Made by a program: the position numbers and the translations under genes
Shown here: positions 1 through 9,172 of the stretch, one piece after another
Layout: every line of letters starts with the position of its first letter
How positions within the stretch are numbered: position 1 is the stretch's first letter
From: Saccharicrinis sp. UBA6048
Lineage (GTDB): Bacteria > Bacteroidota > Bacteroidia > Bacteroidales > Marinilabiliaceae
Direction: 5' to 3'
NCBI GenBank assembly: GCA_002429115.1
Contig: DIYS01000073.1
Span: forward strand, 23,730 to 87,729
DNA: 64,000 nucleotides
Notes under the pieces: model-generated
Told to the model about the DNA's origin: nothing
Seen by the model: the letters and a program-made list of their open reading frames with translations, nothing else
The model's database searches: none

Positions 1-574
1 TTAACTCAAGGCTGACATAAAACATTGAAATTAAAACTACCAGTATGATGATCGGATTTTTTAGAAACATATCTAAGGATGACATAACAGATGTTTCAAC
101 CTCCTGTACATCGGCAGTTGATCTTGCCATCATATCACCCTTACGCTCATTGCTATAAAATCCCAAAGGCAATTCAATCATTTTATTGTAAATGGCCTTA
201 CGTATATCACGTGTTACACCATTTCTAATACCAACCGTTGTATATGAGGCGAGGTATGCAAAGCCTACCTTAAGTAATGTTGTGATAATTCCGAATAGTC
301 CAAGGTAGAGTAATGTGGCACCGGGGCCGTACTTAAGTTTGATAAGTGTGATGTAGTAATTGATATTATTGAATAGGGCATCTTTATCAAATGACCATTC
401 CATTAATGTTTTAACTTCTTTATCATCTTGCAATATAACCTGAAGCATTGGAATCATTGCCAACATCGAAAAGACAATAAATAAAGCACCCAACAGGTTG
501 AATAGAAATGTCAATGCAAGCTTAGCTTTGTATGGAGGAAGGTAAATGCGTAATACGCGAAAAAAATCTTTCAT
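1..574 (-). CDS. ABC exporter (MsbA-like), N-terminal part, cut by window edge
   Basis: The visible reading frame starts at an ATG complementary to 572-574 and runs off the left edge, giving about 191 residues that begin MKDFFRVLRIYLPPYKAKLA. It has the layout of an ABC exporter transmembrane domain. A first hydrophobic helix lies near residues 18-40 and a second near 85-105. A coupling-type segment (GDMMARSTADVQEVE) follows, then a further hydrophobic stretch (IIILVVLISMFYVSLEL). The segment with Y-N-K-M-I-E-L-P and Y-S-N-E-R-K-G-D is typical of MsbA/lipid-flippase type half-transporters, which export lipid A, lipids or peptides with a C-terminal ATPase. That ATPase lies outside the window, so the substrate is not known. 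Confidence 0.85.
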   Translation of the reverse strand, partial: MKDFFRVLRIYLPPYKAKLALTFLFNLLGALFIVFSMLAMIPMLQVILQDDKEVKTLMEWSFDKDALFNNINYYITLIKLKYGPGATLLYLGLFGIITTLLKVGFAYLASYTTVGIRNGVTRDIRKAIYNKMIELPLGFYSNERKGDMMARSTADVQEVETSVMSSLDMFLKNPIIILVVLISMFYVSLEL

Positions 575-658
575 TTTTGTATTTAGATTGTATTTATGTC
601 AATATGGCAGATGAGTTGCCTTATGCACGTATTGCAATCATCCTGCCATAAACGAAAA

Positions 659-688
659 CGGGCAGTAAAAGTAAGTTTTTACTGCCCG
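659..688 (-). terminator. Intrinsic terminator of purB
   Basis: A perfect 12-bp stem (659-670 with 677-688) with a 6-base loop lies 23 bases past the purB stop. On the minus strand it is followed by TTTTCGTTT. The position and the U-rich tail support a rho-independent terminator for the purB transcript. Confidence 0.75.
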
Positions 689-710
689 AAACCCAAACAT
701 GTTGGTGTTA

Positions 711-2066
711 TTATATCTTAAATACGCCTGTGTAAGAATGTGGTGTCAATGCACGCATCTCTTCTTTGACTTCTTCAGAAACGTTAAGTGTTTCAATAAA
801 AGCAGCCATTGTTTTGGCGTTAATTTCATCGTTTGTACGTGTTAATTCCTTTAAGGCTTCGTAAGGATTTGGATACCCTTCGCGACGAAGAATTGTTTGG
901 ATGCCCTCTGCAACAACAGCCCAGTTATCTTCCAAATCGTTTTTGATGGCATCTTCGTTAAGCAATAATTTACTTAATCCTTTTGCTAATGAACGAATAG
1001 AAATAACAGAGTGTGCCAATGGTACACCAATATTACGTAATACGGTTGAATCTGTTAAGTCGCGCTGAAGACGCGATACTGGCAGTTTTTCGGCCAGGTG
1101 AGAGAAAATAGCATTAGCAATACCTAAGTTTCCTTCAGCATTTTCAAAGTCAATTGGATTTACTTTGTGTGGCATTGCACTCGACCCAACCTCACCTTTT
1201 TTAATCCTCTGCTTGAAGTACTCCATCATGATGTACGTCCAGAAATCACGAGCAAGGTCTAATAAAATAACGTTAATACGTTTGAAGTTGTCAAACGATG
1301 CCGCCATATTATCGTAGTTCGAGATTTGGGTTGTTACCTGTTCACGATCCAACTTAAGAATGTTGTTTACAAAGTTGTTACCAAAATCAACCCAGTTAAT
1401 TTCAGGATAAGCAGCATTGTGTGCATTGAAGTTTCCTGTTGCTCCACCAAATTTAGCAGAACATGGAATGCCTTTCAATAGAGCCAATTGCTTGTTTAAA
1501 CGCTCAACATATACTTTCATCTCTTTTCCCAAGCGAGTTGGAGAAGCTGACTGTCCGTGTGTTTTAGCCAACATTGGAATATCTTTCCACTCCATAGCCA
1601 ACTCATCAAGAGTCTGGATCAGTTCTTCTAAAAGTGGATAGTAAATATCATGAACAGCATCACGAAGTGAGTAAGGAACAGCTGTATTATTAATATCCTG
1701 AGATGTTAAACCAAAGTGGATAAATTCTTTGTATTTGTCCAGTTTTAATTCATCAAATTTTTCTTTGATAAAATACTCAACTGCCTTAACATCATGATTG
1801 GTAACTGATTCGATCTCTTTAATTCGATCAGCATCTTCCAGCTCAAAGTTTTTATAAACTTTACGCAATGCGTCGTAAAGGTTTTTGTCAAAGTCGGCCA
1901 ATTGAGGTAATGGCTGCTCGCAAAGTGCAATAAAATACTCTATTTCAACAAGTACACGGTAACGGATTAAAGCGTATTCTGAAAAATACAAAGCTAATCC
2001 ATCTACTTTGTTTCTGTATCGTCCATCAACAGGCGATATGGCAGTCAATAATTGAATATCCATCAT
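711..2066 (-). CDS. purB: Adenylosuccinate lyase
   Basis: This 451-residue protein matches the E. coli-type PurB subfamily (about 456 residues). It cleaves SAICAR to AICAR and adenylosuccinate to AMP with release of fumarate, in cytoplasmic purine synthesis. Visible signatures are SPVDGRY at the N-terminus, HFGLTSQDINN near residue 117, AKTHGQSASPT near 167 (catalytic histidine region), and the flexible catalytic loop GSSAMPHKVNP near 294-304, which is the fumarase/aspartase superfamily signature. The first two codons are both ATG, so the start may be one codon later. The gene stands alone, with its own -7 box and terminator, divergent from the EI24 gene. Confidence 0.97.
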   Translation of the reverse strand: MMDIQLLTAISPVDGRYRNKVDGLALYFSEYALIRYRVLVEIEYFIALCEQPLPQLADFDKNLYDALRKVYKNFELEDADRIKEIESVTNHDVKAVEYFIKEKFDELKLDKYKEFIHFGLTSQDINNTAVPYSLRDAVHDIYYPLLEELIQTLDELAMEWKDIPMLAKTHGQSASPTRLGKEMKVYVERLNKQLALLKGIPCSAKFGGATGNFNAHNAAYPEINWVDFGNNFVNNILKLDREQVTTQISNYDNMAASFDNFKRINVILLDLARDFWTYIMMEYFKQRIKKGEVGSSAMPHKVNPIDFENAEGNLGIANAIFSHLAEKLPVSRLQRDLTDSTVLRNIGVPLAHSVISIRSLAKGLSKLLLNEDAIKNDLEDNWAVVAEGIQTILRREGYPNPYEALKELTRTNDEINAKTMAAFIETLNVSEEVKEEMRALTPHSYTGVFKI

Positions 2067-2091
2067 TTTTTATATTTGATTTTTGGCAGTG

Positions 2092-2099
2092 CAAAAGTA
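2092..2099 (-). promoter_or_regulatory. Candidate -7 box (TACTTTTG) for purB
   Basis: On the minus strand these bases read TACTTTTG, a match to the Bacteroidota -7 consensus TAnnTTTG. They lie about 26 bases upstream of the purB start. No clear -33 TTTG was found at the usual distance, so the call rests on the -7 element and its position. Confidence 0.4.
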
Positions 2100-2163
2100 G
2101 TAAAATTTAAGTGAAAAGCTTAGTTTTGGCTTTAAACGATTTCACATACAATTTCAAAAATTA

Positions 2164-2949
2164 ATGAATTATCGTCAAGGTTTTCAGCTGGGAATGAAGT
2201 CATATTCCCAAGCTTTGTCATTTATATTTAAAAATCATTTAGGCTGGTACTTTATTTTCCCGGTACTTTTCAATATCGTCTTATTTCTGCTTGGATTTTA
2301 TTCAGTTTCATCACTGAGCGACGGTGTTATTGAATCGCTAAATGAATGGACGAATATTGATCAATGGAGTTTTTGGGGATCATCTGTATTAGTGGGCGTC
2401 ATTAAAGGGCTTATATGGATCGTTCTCCGTGTTTTATTCTTTATAATCTACGCCTATTTTGGCGGTTATGTGATTTTGATCCTTATGTCGCCGGTATTCG
2501 CTTTTTTGTCTGAAAAGACAGAAAGGATTATCAATGGACAGAATATTCCTTTTAACTGGTCGCAATTTTTGAAAGATGTTTTGAGAGGTGCCTTATTGGC
2601 CATACGAAATATGACTGTAGAACTTTTTTTTACTGTGATTCTGTTTGTGGTAAGTTTTATTCCGGTTGTAGGTTATATTACACCTGTTATTTTATTTTTC
2701 ATCTCAGCTTATTTTTATGGTTTCTCTTTTATGGATTATACCTTTGAAAGAAGGCGGTTTAAGGTAGATGCAAGTATTCGGTTTATGCGTCAAAATAAAG
2801 GATTAGCCATTGGAAATGGTTTCGTATTTTCCCTGGTTTTACTTATTCCTTATATAGGTGTGATGCTCGGAGGCTTTGTAGCCGTTATTTCTGTTGTAGC
2901 AGCAACTATTGCGGCATGTAAAGCATTTGAATCCCAAGATTGTATTTAA
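2164..2949 (+). CDS. EI24-domain (CysZ-like) inner-membrane protein
   Basis: This 261-residue polytopic membrane protein resembles the EI24/CysZ family. Its N-terminus (GFQLGMKSYSQALSFIFKNH) is the amphipathic opening typical of the family. Strong hydrophobic stretches follow near residues 28-48, 75-115 (a long paired segment), 143-190 (also long) and 215-250. The motif FMDYTFERRRF near residue 190 recalls the conserved segment between the last helices. CysZ members carry sulfate into the cell in proteobacteria, but many Bacteroidota homologues have no tested function. There is no cysteine-synthesis gene in the same transcript; the cysteine-synthase homologue nearby is on the other strand. 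Transport of sulfate is therefore only a possibility. Confidence 0.75.
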   Translation: MNYRQGFQLGMKSYSQALSFIFKNHLGWYFIFPVLFNIVLFLLGFYSVSSLSDGVIESLNEWTNIDQWSFWGSSVLVGVIKGLIWIVLRVLFFIIYAYFGGYVILILMSPVFAFLSEKTERIINGQNIPFNWSQFLKDVLRGALLAIRNMTVELFFTVILFVVSFIPVVGYITPVILFFISAYFYGFSFMDYTFERRRFKVDASIRFMRQNKGLAIGNGFVFSLVLLIPYIGVMLGGFVAVISVVAATIAACKAFESQDCI

Positions 2950-3027
2950 GTCCTTGACTGATAAAAAAGTGTCAGATATATGATGTAATTCACTATTTAT
3001 GGTGATTTTTTTGTCATAAATCCTCTC

Positions 3028-3035
3028 TAGTTTTG
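3028..3035 (+). promoter_or_regulatory. Candidate -7 box (TAGTTTTG) for proC
   Basis: TAGTTTTG matches TAnnTTTG exactly. A TTTG occurs at 3010-3013, but its 14-base spacing is shorter than the usual 19-21. With the start site expected near 3042, the first ATG (3048) would have almost no leader, whereas the ATG at 3078 would have about 36 bases. Confidence 0.4.
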
Positions 3036-3047
3036 TATCATGTTTAA

Positions 3048-3884
3048 ATGAGTATTAATACACAACAACTAAAAAGGATGATATCTAAAAACATTGCAAT
3101 AATCGGGGGAGGTAACCTTGGTTCATCAATCGCAAAAGGCTTGGTGAAAAGTGGTTTAATGCAGGCCAACCAAATAACTATCACTAATCTTGAGCTTGAG
3201 CTTATTCAGCATTTGAAAGATGAAGACGGTTTTAATATAACAACGAATAACATTGAGGCCATTGAAGGTGCTGGAATTGTTATTATCGCTGTAAAACCAA
3301 CAGTTGCACGTGGATTATTGGCACAGCTCAACGAAACTCTGGTTTCAGGAGATCATGTTGTTATCTCAGTTATTTCTGGGATTAAGATTGATGATTTGGA
3401 GGGATTTTTAGGCCAAATGCCAATTATCAGAGCAATGCCTAATACGGCCATTGCAATTCAGGAGTCGATGACGGCACTTTCGTTTAATGAAAAAGGATTG
3501 CAATACAAAAAAGAAGTGGTTGAAATCTTTGATCAGTTAGGTTCTACCATGATTATACCTGAGTCGCAGATGCCTGCAGCAACAGTTTTGGCCTCATGTG
3601 GTATTGCTTTTGCACTTAGATTCTTACGAGCGGCATCGCAGGGAGGTATCGAAATAGGATTCTCATCAAAGTTATCACAAGAGATTGCAGCTCAGATTAT
3701 GAAAGGAGCCTCCAAACTGATTATAGAAAATAATTCACACCCTGAGCCTGAGATTGATAAAGTAACAACGCCTCTTGGAGTAACCATTAAATCCCTAAAC
3801 AAGATGGAGTACGAAGGATTTAGCTCATCGCTAATTCAGGGTGTTGTTGCAGGATATAATAAAATATTGGAAACTGAATCATAG
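3048..3884 (+). CDS. proC: Pyrroline-5-carboxylate reductase
   Basis: The protein reduces 1-pyrroline-5-carboxylate to proline with NAD(P)H, the last step of proline synthesis in the cytoplasm. A Rossmann motif (IAIIGGGNLGSS) lies near residues 16-27, followed by IIAVKP at the end of the nucleotide domain. The P5CR segment MPNTAIAIQESMTAL is present. The C-terminal dimerisation region contains the family pattern with a T-P-x-G-V-T element (TTPLGVTIKSL). Length from 3048 is 278 residues, against about 265-275 for the family. The internal ATG at 3078 would place the Rossmann fold right at the N-terminus and fits the -7 box better, so the true start may be 3078. Confidence 0.94.
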   Translation: MSINTQQLKRMISKNIAIIGGGNLGSSIAKGLVKSGLMQANQITITNLELELIQHLKDEDGFNITTNNIEAIEGAGIVIIAVKPTVARGLLAQLNETLVSGDHVVISVISGIKIDDLEGFLGQMPIIRAMPNTAIAIQESMTALSFNEKGLQYKKEVVEIFDQLGSTMIIPESQMPAATVLASCGIAFALRFLRAASQGGIEIGFSSKLSQEIAAQIMKGASKLIIENNSHPEPEIDKVTTPLGVTIKSLNKMEYEGFSSSLIQGVVAGYNKILETES

Positions 3885-3916
3885 AACATTCATGTTTTAG
3901 ATGATTACACTCAAAA

Positions 3917-3950
3917 AAAAGAGGCTTTCAGATTTCTGAGAGCCTCTTTT
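3917..3950. terminator. Bidirectional terminator between proC and the cysteine-synthase homologue
   Basis: AAAAGAGGCT at 3917-3926 pairs with AGCCTCTTTT at 3941-3950. The stem continues inward (TTCAG with CTGAG, one wobble) around a short ATTT loop. The A-rich left flank and T-rich right flank make it usable from both sides, which fits two converging genes. Confidence 0.7.
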
Positions 3951-3993
3951 AATAAACCAAAACTTATTCCAAACTATTACAAAAACAAACTAT

Positions 3994-5112
3994 TTACACT
4001 GTTTCGCGGCGAGGACAATGTGGAAGTTTAACCTCACCTTCCTTAGTTTCATAGCAAGACTCCATACAGTCGTTAGGGTCACAACATGTATGGCAAACTC
4101 GTTTATAAGCTGCATAGCTTTTTAATTCAACACCTGGAGCCATAAAGTCGTCCTTAACAGGCTCGTCTTTCATTAAATCGGTGCTTAAGTATTTCTTATT
4201 GTCATCAGCAAATACTGTTACAACTACTGCATCAGGGCCTAGCTCTTCTTGTATTTTCAATGCTCCCAAGAAGTTTGCTCCGCTGGAAATACCAACGCCT
4301 AAACCTAATTCTGCGCTAAGTTTTTGAGCCATAATGATTGAATCTCCATCATCAACCGCAACAATTTCATCTAACTCATCCAACTTAACAATTGATGGTA
4401 TAAACTCATCTGAGATACCTTGAACACGGTGTTTACCTACTTTGTAACCCGTACTCATTGTTGGTGAATTTGATGGCTCAAGTGGATGGATTTTAATTCC
4501 AGGAACTTGCTCCTTTAGGTATTTACCAACACCCATTACAGTACCACCAGTACCAACACCAGCAACAAATGCATCTGGTTGCAACGAGCGGAAACGTAAT
4601 TGCCAAAACAATTCAGGTCCGGTTGTTGTGTAATGTGCTTCGCAGTTATCATAGTTAGAAAACTGACGTGGAAGAAATGTATTTTCGTTATCAGCGGCCA
4701 GTTGATTTGCCATTTCAATACTTCCAAGGAAACCACCTTCTTCTGGAGTAACCAATCGAATGTTGGCACCAAAACTCTTAATAAGGTTTTTACGCTCATC
4801 GCTCATCCAGTTAGGCATGAAAATAGTTACAGGGTGTCCCATTGCTTTTCCTACTCCAGAAAATGCAATTCCTGTGTTACCACTTGTCGCTTCAATAATC
4901 TGATCACCCTCTTTTAAGTGGCCATTTTCGTAGGCTTTATTTAAGATATGAAAAGCCATACGATCTTTAATACTTCCGGTTAGATTTAAGAATTCTGCCT
5001 TGGCATAAATTTTTCTAACGGATCCTTTGTACTCAAATTCAATTGCCAGTAAAGGCGTGTTCCCGATCAAGGTTGAGATACCTTGCATTCTTTTGTTCTG
5101 TTTTTGACTCAT
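3994..5112 (-). CDS. PLP-dependent cysteine synthase-family enzyme with cysteine-rich C-terminus
   Basis: This 372-residue fold-type II PLP enzyme belongs to the CysK/CysM family, which forms cysteine from O-acetylserine (or phosphoserine) and sulfide. The PLP lysine is in GSIKDRMA (K49). The substrate/PLP phosphate loops EATSGNTG and [10 protein letters not shown] and the late SSGANF motif are present. Typical CysK proteins have 300-320 residues. The extra part is a tail from about residue 325, with cysteines at roughly 340, 343, 344, 349, 353 and 366 (CHTCC, NDC, ESC, PHC). The tail could bind a metal or act as a redox element. Substrate preference cannot be read from sequence. The gene is monocistronic and converges with proC. 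Confidence 0.85.
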   Translation of the reverse strand: MSQKQNKRMQGISTLIGNTPLLAIEFEYKGSVRKIYAKAEFLNLTGSIKDRMAFHILNKAYENGHLKEGDQIIEATSGNTGIAFSGVGKAMGHPVTIFMPNWMSDERKNLIKSFGANIRLVTPEEGGFLGSIEMANQLAADNENTFLPRQFSNYDNCEAHYTTTGPELFWQLRFRSLQPDAFVAGVGTGGTVMGVGKYLKEQVPGIKIHPLEPSNSPTMSTGYKVGKHRVQGISDEFIPSIVKLDELDEIVAVDDGDSIIMAQKLSAELGLGVGISSGANFLGALKIQEELGPDAVVVTVFADDNKKYLSTDLMKDEPVKDDFMAPGVELKSYAAYKRVCHTCCDPNDCMESCYETKEGEVKLPHCPRRETV

Positions 5113-5251
5113 ATATATAGATTTTGTGACTGGGATTCAAATCAAAATTTGGTGTTTTTTAATTTTAGTATTAAGACACTTAATTATCATGTTTGGGTGA
5201 CACAAAGTATCTATTTTTTTCGAACTGAGATATGATTTATCGCACGGGGTA

Positions 5252-6259
5252 TTAATCTAATACTAGTGAATCTGTCCGATTTTCTGAGATGATAAGTAAG
5301 GTGGGCAGGTGATCACTGGTACCTCCGTTGTAACGTGGTCCTATATAGGTGCGATAAGGTTTAACGCCATAATATGAACGATCTTCTTCCACGAGAAATG
5401 GTAAGTCAATGATTTTTAGGTTGGACGAATATTTGTCGTTCAATGTATTCGATATGAGTATGTGATCAATTTGCGACCATTGCCCTTTGTATTTGTAGGT
5501 ACCTGTTACGCCTTTATGATTTGTTTCAAGTAATTTCGGAACGATGAGTTGATGTCCGGCAATTAGCTGTTTTAATGATTGGGCTTCTGTATCGGCATTA
5601 AAATCGCCCATCAGTATGCAATGACAATTGCGATCTATTGATTTTATGGAATCTAACAGGCTTGACACGCAATTTGATGCATGTACTCTTTTGGGTTCTG
5701 AAGCCAGCGTGCCACCTCTTTTTGAAGGCCAATGGTTGACAATCACATGTATCGAGTCCCGGTTGTTAAAACATAAATGTGTATAAAGCGCATCTCGGGT
5801 ATAAAAGTTATTGTCAGGCCTGGAAATATTAACAGGGGATGATTTAATCACCTTTACCTTATCTTGTCTATAAAGCAATGCTACGTCAATGCCTCGTTTA
5901 TCTGGAGATTCAAAATGTATGTATTTGTATCGAAGGCTTCTTAAGCCTGTTTCGTAGATTAATTGTTTGAGAACATTGCTGTTTTCTACTTCGCATAAAC
6001 CAATAATGTCTGGTGGCTGCCATTGATTAGCGGATAAGATGACTTTGGAAATGCTATTGAGTTTTTGACGTAACCTGTAATGGTTCCAGCGTTTATTACT
6101 TTCAGGAGTAAATTCTTCATCGTATTTAAGACTGTCATCCTCACAATCAAATAAGTTTTCGACGTTATAAAACATCACGGATAATAATGAATTATCGCTG
6201 ACTTGACCAAAAGAATGCAGGTAGCATAATGAAATAATACAAACGAATGACAGGCGCAT
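5252..6259 (-). CDS. Secreted endonuclease/exonuclease/phosphatase-fold protein
   Basis: This 335-residue protein has a Sec signal peptide (MRLSFVCIISLCYLHSFG) and an EEP (DNase I-like) domain. Diagnostic elements are FYNVENLFD near residue 30, GLCEVEN (metal-binding Glu), HWPSKRGG (catalytic His region), MGDFNADTE (Asp/Asn metal site), SQIDHILIS and TSDHLPTLL at the C-terminus. Members hydrolyse phosphodiester bonds in nucleic acids or lipids; the substrate here is unknown. Bacteroidota endonucleases of this type are usually exported, as this one appears to be. Its ATG overlaps the stop of the preceding lipoprotein gene by one base, so the two are co-transcribed. Confidence 0.87.
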   Translation of the reverse strand: MRLSFVCIISLCYLHSFGQVSDNSLLSVMFYNVENLFDCEDDSLKYDEEFTPESNKRWNHYRLRQKLNSISKVILSANQWQPPDIIGLCEVENSNVLKQLIYETGLRSLRYKYIHFESPDKRGIDVALLYRQDKVKVIKSSPVNISRPDNNFYTRDALYTHLCFNNRDSIHVIVNHWPSKRGGTLASEPKRVHASNCVSSLLDSIKSIDRNCHCILMGDFNADTEAQSLKQLIAGHQLIVPKLLETNHKGVTGTYKYKGQWSQIDHILISNTLNDKYSSNLKIIDLPFLVEEDRSYYGVKPYRTYIGPRYNGGTSDHLPTLLIISENRTDSLVLD

Positions 6260-7686
6260 TATTTTTTTTCTATACGTTCATATGCGCCCAGGTCAGGACC
6301 TTCATCTTCAAGACGATTGTTGCCAAGAATATCCGTTGGAAATGGCTTAGCTAATTCTAAATTGGCTATTGTATCCTTGGCGGGGGAGAGTGTATCCAGC
6401 TGGTAGTTATATTCGTTAATGTTTTTAAAGTTCGGATCCACATTACGAAAAATATTCTTAAACTTAGTTTCATCACTCATGTCCAGATCCTCAGAGGCTT
6501 TTATGATACTACTTTGAAATTGATATTTAGCATCAGTGTCCATAGGGATGTCTTCGGTATACTCAATGTCAAAGCCAAGTTCGGATCGATTGTTACCATA
6601 AATAATGCAGTTATTAAAATTGGCTTTTTTCAAGGGTATTATTTGTGCCTCATTGTTCTTGTCAAGAAAATAATTGTTAAGAAAAACGGCTGGAGCACTT
6701 CTGAATGTCCAATCGAAATAATTTGCAAAAGTACAATGGTCAAACGTGTAAGAACCTCCAACGGTAAGAGCTGCGGAATTTTTGCCACAATCGCCAAAGA
6801 CACTATTTGAGACCTCGATGTTTGAGGTCTGAGCCAACAAACCAAAGGTGCTGATGTGCTCTATAACTGTATTGTTGATAGTGATAGGCTCGCTGTTTAT
6901 ACCGACAGAATCTGCCAGAATGCCCATCATACCATTTTTTATTATGCAATTATTAAATTTAGATGGCCCTGAACCAGGTAAAAGATGGATGTATCCCCAT
7001 TGACCTGGCTTATCCATGTACCATTCTTCCTGTCGATGACCTGCAAATAAAACCGGTTCTTCAACGCTGCCATTTACCTCCAGGGTGCCAAGTACCAAAA
7101 GGCTGGCATCTTTGTAAAAATACAAACGTGCACCAGGATCAATACTTACGGATTCGGTGGTATCCACTAAAACGTAATCATAGATCAAATATGGTTTCTC
7201 GTTAGTTAAAGTCTGCGATTTTAATATCTGCTCTTTTAATATCACAACATCTTGTCCATAGGCAACTAATTGAACGGTCTGCATGCGATCTTTGGTCCTG
7301 AAATAGATAGAGTCAGTTACAACAAATGGTTTATTGCTACCTATTGGGTCTATTGTTACTTCAACAAAAATATACAGGCTGTCGTTGGCTCTTATTTGTA
7401 TTTCTTCGAGATGATTTTCAGAATATCCATTGATGTTGAGCCTGAAGCCGGATTCCTCACCACCTGCCAATTCAATTGACTCAATGGACATGTCTTCGGG
7501 ATATGGATTGTAAACTCTGAAATTCTTGGTAGTGGAACCTATAGAAGTAAAAATAGTATCGAACATGATGGTGTCGGTAGAAAAAGTTAATCCTTCTTCA
7601 CCGCCTCTAAACACAAACTCCCGTTCACACGCCAGAATGGTAATAGTGCTTAAAATAAATAGTATGGCACGACCAATCCAATTCAT
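6259..7686 (-). CDS. Right-handed beta-helix lipoprotein
   Basis: The chosen ATG at 7686 gives 475 residues with an SPII signal (MNWIGRAILFILSTITILAC, lipobox cysteine at 20). A TTG at 7707 could extend it by seven residues, but the ATG places the signal peptide at the true N-terminus. An N-terminal beta-sandwich region of about 120 residues has a transition phrase (GSTTKNFRVYNPYPEDMSIESI) seen in cell-surface adhesin-like proteins. A repeat-rich region with parallel beta-helix character follows, with stacked N/C/I steps such as FNNCIIKNGMMGI and FDHCTFANYF. Such folds bind or cleave polysaccharides or simply display a surface. No catalytic residues could be assigned. The gene is the first of a two-gene operon with the EEP-fold protein. 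Confidence 0.75.
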   Translation of the reverse strand: MNWIGRAILFILSTITILACEREFVFRGGEEGLTFSTDTIMFDTIFTSIGSTTKNFRVYNPYPEDMSIESIELAGGEESGFRLNINGYSENHLEEIQIRANDSLYIFVEVTIDPIGSNKPFVVTDSIYFRTKDRMQTVQLVAYGQDVVILKEQILKSQTLTNEKPYLIYDYVLVDTTESVSIDPGARLYFYKDASLLVLGTLEVNGSVEEPVLFAGHRQEEWYMDKPGQWGYIHLLPGSGPSKFNNCIIKNGMMGILADSVGINSEPITINNTVIEHISTFGLLAQTSNIEVSNSVFGDCGKNSAALTVGGSYTFDHCTFANYFDWTFRSAPAVFLNNYFLDKNNEAQIIPLKKANFNNCIIYGNNRSELGFDIEYTEDIPMDTDAKYQFQSSIIKASEDLDMSDETKFKNIFRNVDPNFKNINEYNYQLDTLSPAKDTIANLELAKPFPTDILGNNRLEDEGPDLGAYERIEKK

Positions 7687-8013
7687 ATTCTCAATAGTCT
7701 TTGTCAACTGATCGTTCGGAAATGAGCAGTTGAATTTGGTTTAAGGCTAATAGTGCAAAATAACAAAAGCTTATCCAAAAAAACAATACATTTTTTCACA
7801 TTTCTACATATAAATTTTACAAAAATTAACGAAGTCATGTTTAACTCTGCATTATGAACGATAAAAATCAATTTCTATTGCCAAAAATGTTTAATGATTT
7901 GAGGTGATATTACCCTGAATTAGCCCTTAAGCTTTTATCCATTAATGAGATTAATCCGTTAGTTTTTCTGTTTTGCGGTATGATTTACTACATTGGCTGG
8001 AAAATTCAAATCT
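7687..8013. other. Divergent intergenic region, no gene seen
   Basis: This AT-rich gap separates the minus-strand lipoprotein operon from the AI-2E permease, so it must hold two divergent promoters. I found no perfect TAnnTTTG on either side and no long inverted repeat. Confidence 0.5.
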
Positions 8014-9141
8014 ATGGATAACTTAACTCAGAGGCCTTATACCTTCGACCGGGTGGTGCGTATGGTATTAACCGCGCTTATTTTTGGCGCTGTTTTATAT
8101 GTAGTTAATCTGCTCAAACATGTACTGGGTCCGTTTATTCTGGCTGTTTTTATTGCATATTTACTTGATCCTTTGGTGTCTTTTGTTCAAGTTAAAATGA
8201 GGGTAAAGCATCGTGGTTTAGCGGTTTTACTCACGGTTTTCTTTGTGTGTTTAGTTTTATCCATAATGATGGTTTACCTGGTGCCTGCTTTTATTCAGGA
8301 GATGAACCGGATGGTGCACTTAATTCGAATTTATATGCAATCGGTAGATGTTCGAAGTGCTTTACCTTTTGAAATGGAAAAGAGTTTAAGAGAATTAATC
8401 CGTGAGTCAGAATTAATATCCTATCTAAGTGTTGATAATGTTTATCAGGCATTGAAAAAATTACTCCCTGGATTCTGGAACCTGTTTACCGGATCGATGC
8501 GGGTTATTGCTGGTATTGTTGGGGTGTTAATTGTTGTACTGTATACCATCTTTATTTTACTTGATTTTCAGAAGTTGGGGAAGTTGTGGCTTAGTATATT
8601 ACCAGCACGATATCGTAGCGTTTCAGCCGAGGTGATGGAAGATTTAGGTCATTCAATGGATTTATATTTCAGATCACAAGGTCTGGTAGCTTTAATTGTT
8701 GGGGTATTGCTCGCCATAGGGTTTAAAATTATAGGCTTACCAATGGCCATTACTATCGGTCTTTTTATAGGACTGTTAAATATTGTACCATACTTGCAGT
8801 TGGTAGGTATTATTCCTGCAATGCTCTTAGCCTTGTTAAAGGCAATGGAGACTCAACAGAGTTTCTGGCATATTGCCTTATTGGTGCTGATTGTATTAAC
8901 CGTTGTTCAAATTATTCAGGAAACCATATTGGTACCACGTATTATGGGAAAGGCCTATGGTATGAACCCTGCCATTGTTTTGTTGGCTCTGTCTGTGTGG
9001 GGGAGTTTAATGGGTTTGATGGGTATGTTACTGGCATTACCCTTAACATCGGTTATTTCATCTTATTATCGTCGTTTTGTACTGCATGAAGAAGAAACAA
9101 GCGAAACAGAGGAGAGTAAGGATATTATTGAAAAAGAATAA
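8014..9141 (+). CDS. AI-2E family transporter (PerM/YdiK-type permease)
   Basis: This 375-residue membrane protein has about eight transmembrane helices. An opening pair lies near residues 20-70 (LILTALIFGAVLY and AVFIAYLLDPLVSFVQ). A large extracytoplasmic segment covers about 90-150, and clustered helices run to the end. The motif PLVSFVQVKMRVKHRGLAVLL and the late GLLNIVPYLQLVGIIPAMLLALL and ETILVPRIMGKAYGMNPAIVLL are characteristic of the family. Members have been linked to AI-2 export or to Na+(Li+)/H+ antiport; which applies here is unknown. I prefer the ATG at 8014 over the in-frame TTG at 7993. Confidence 0.88.
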   Translation: MDNLTQRPYTFDRVVRMVLTALIFGAVLYVVNLLKHVLGPFILAVFIAYLLDPLVSFVQVKMRVKHRGLAVLLTVFFVCLVLSIMMVYLVPAFIQEMNRMVHLIRIYMQSVDVRSALPFEMEKSLRELIRESELISYLSVDNVYQALKKLLPGFWNLFTGSMRVIAGIVGVLIVVLYTIFILLDFQKLGKLWLSILPARYRSVSAEVMEDLGHSMDLYFRSQGLVALIVGVLLAIGFKIIGLPMAITIGLFIGLLNIVPYLQLVGIIPAMLLALLKAMETQQSFWHIALLVLIVLTVVQIIQETILVPRIMGKAYGMNPAIVLLALSVWGSLMGLMGMLLALPLTSVISSYYRRFVLHEEETSETEESKDIIEKE

Positions 9142-9172
9142 AAGGGCGCCCAAAACACTATATGCACCCGTT

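Noticed and set aside
4600..4917. Plus-strand open frame of 105 codons inside the cysteine synthase gene
   Set aside because: It overlaps a well-supported gene on the other strand and has no recognisable features.
7993..8013. TTG start for the AI-2E transporter
   Set aside because: An ATG at 8014 fits better and the extra residues are not family-like.
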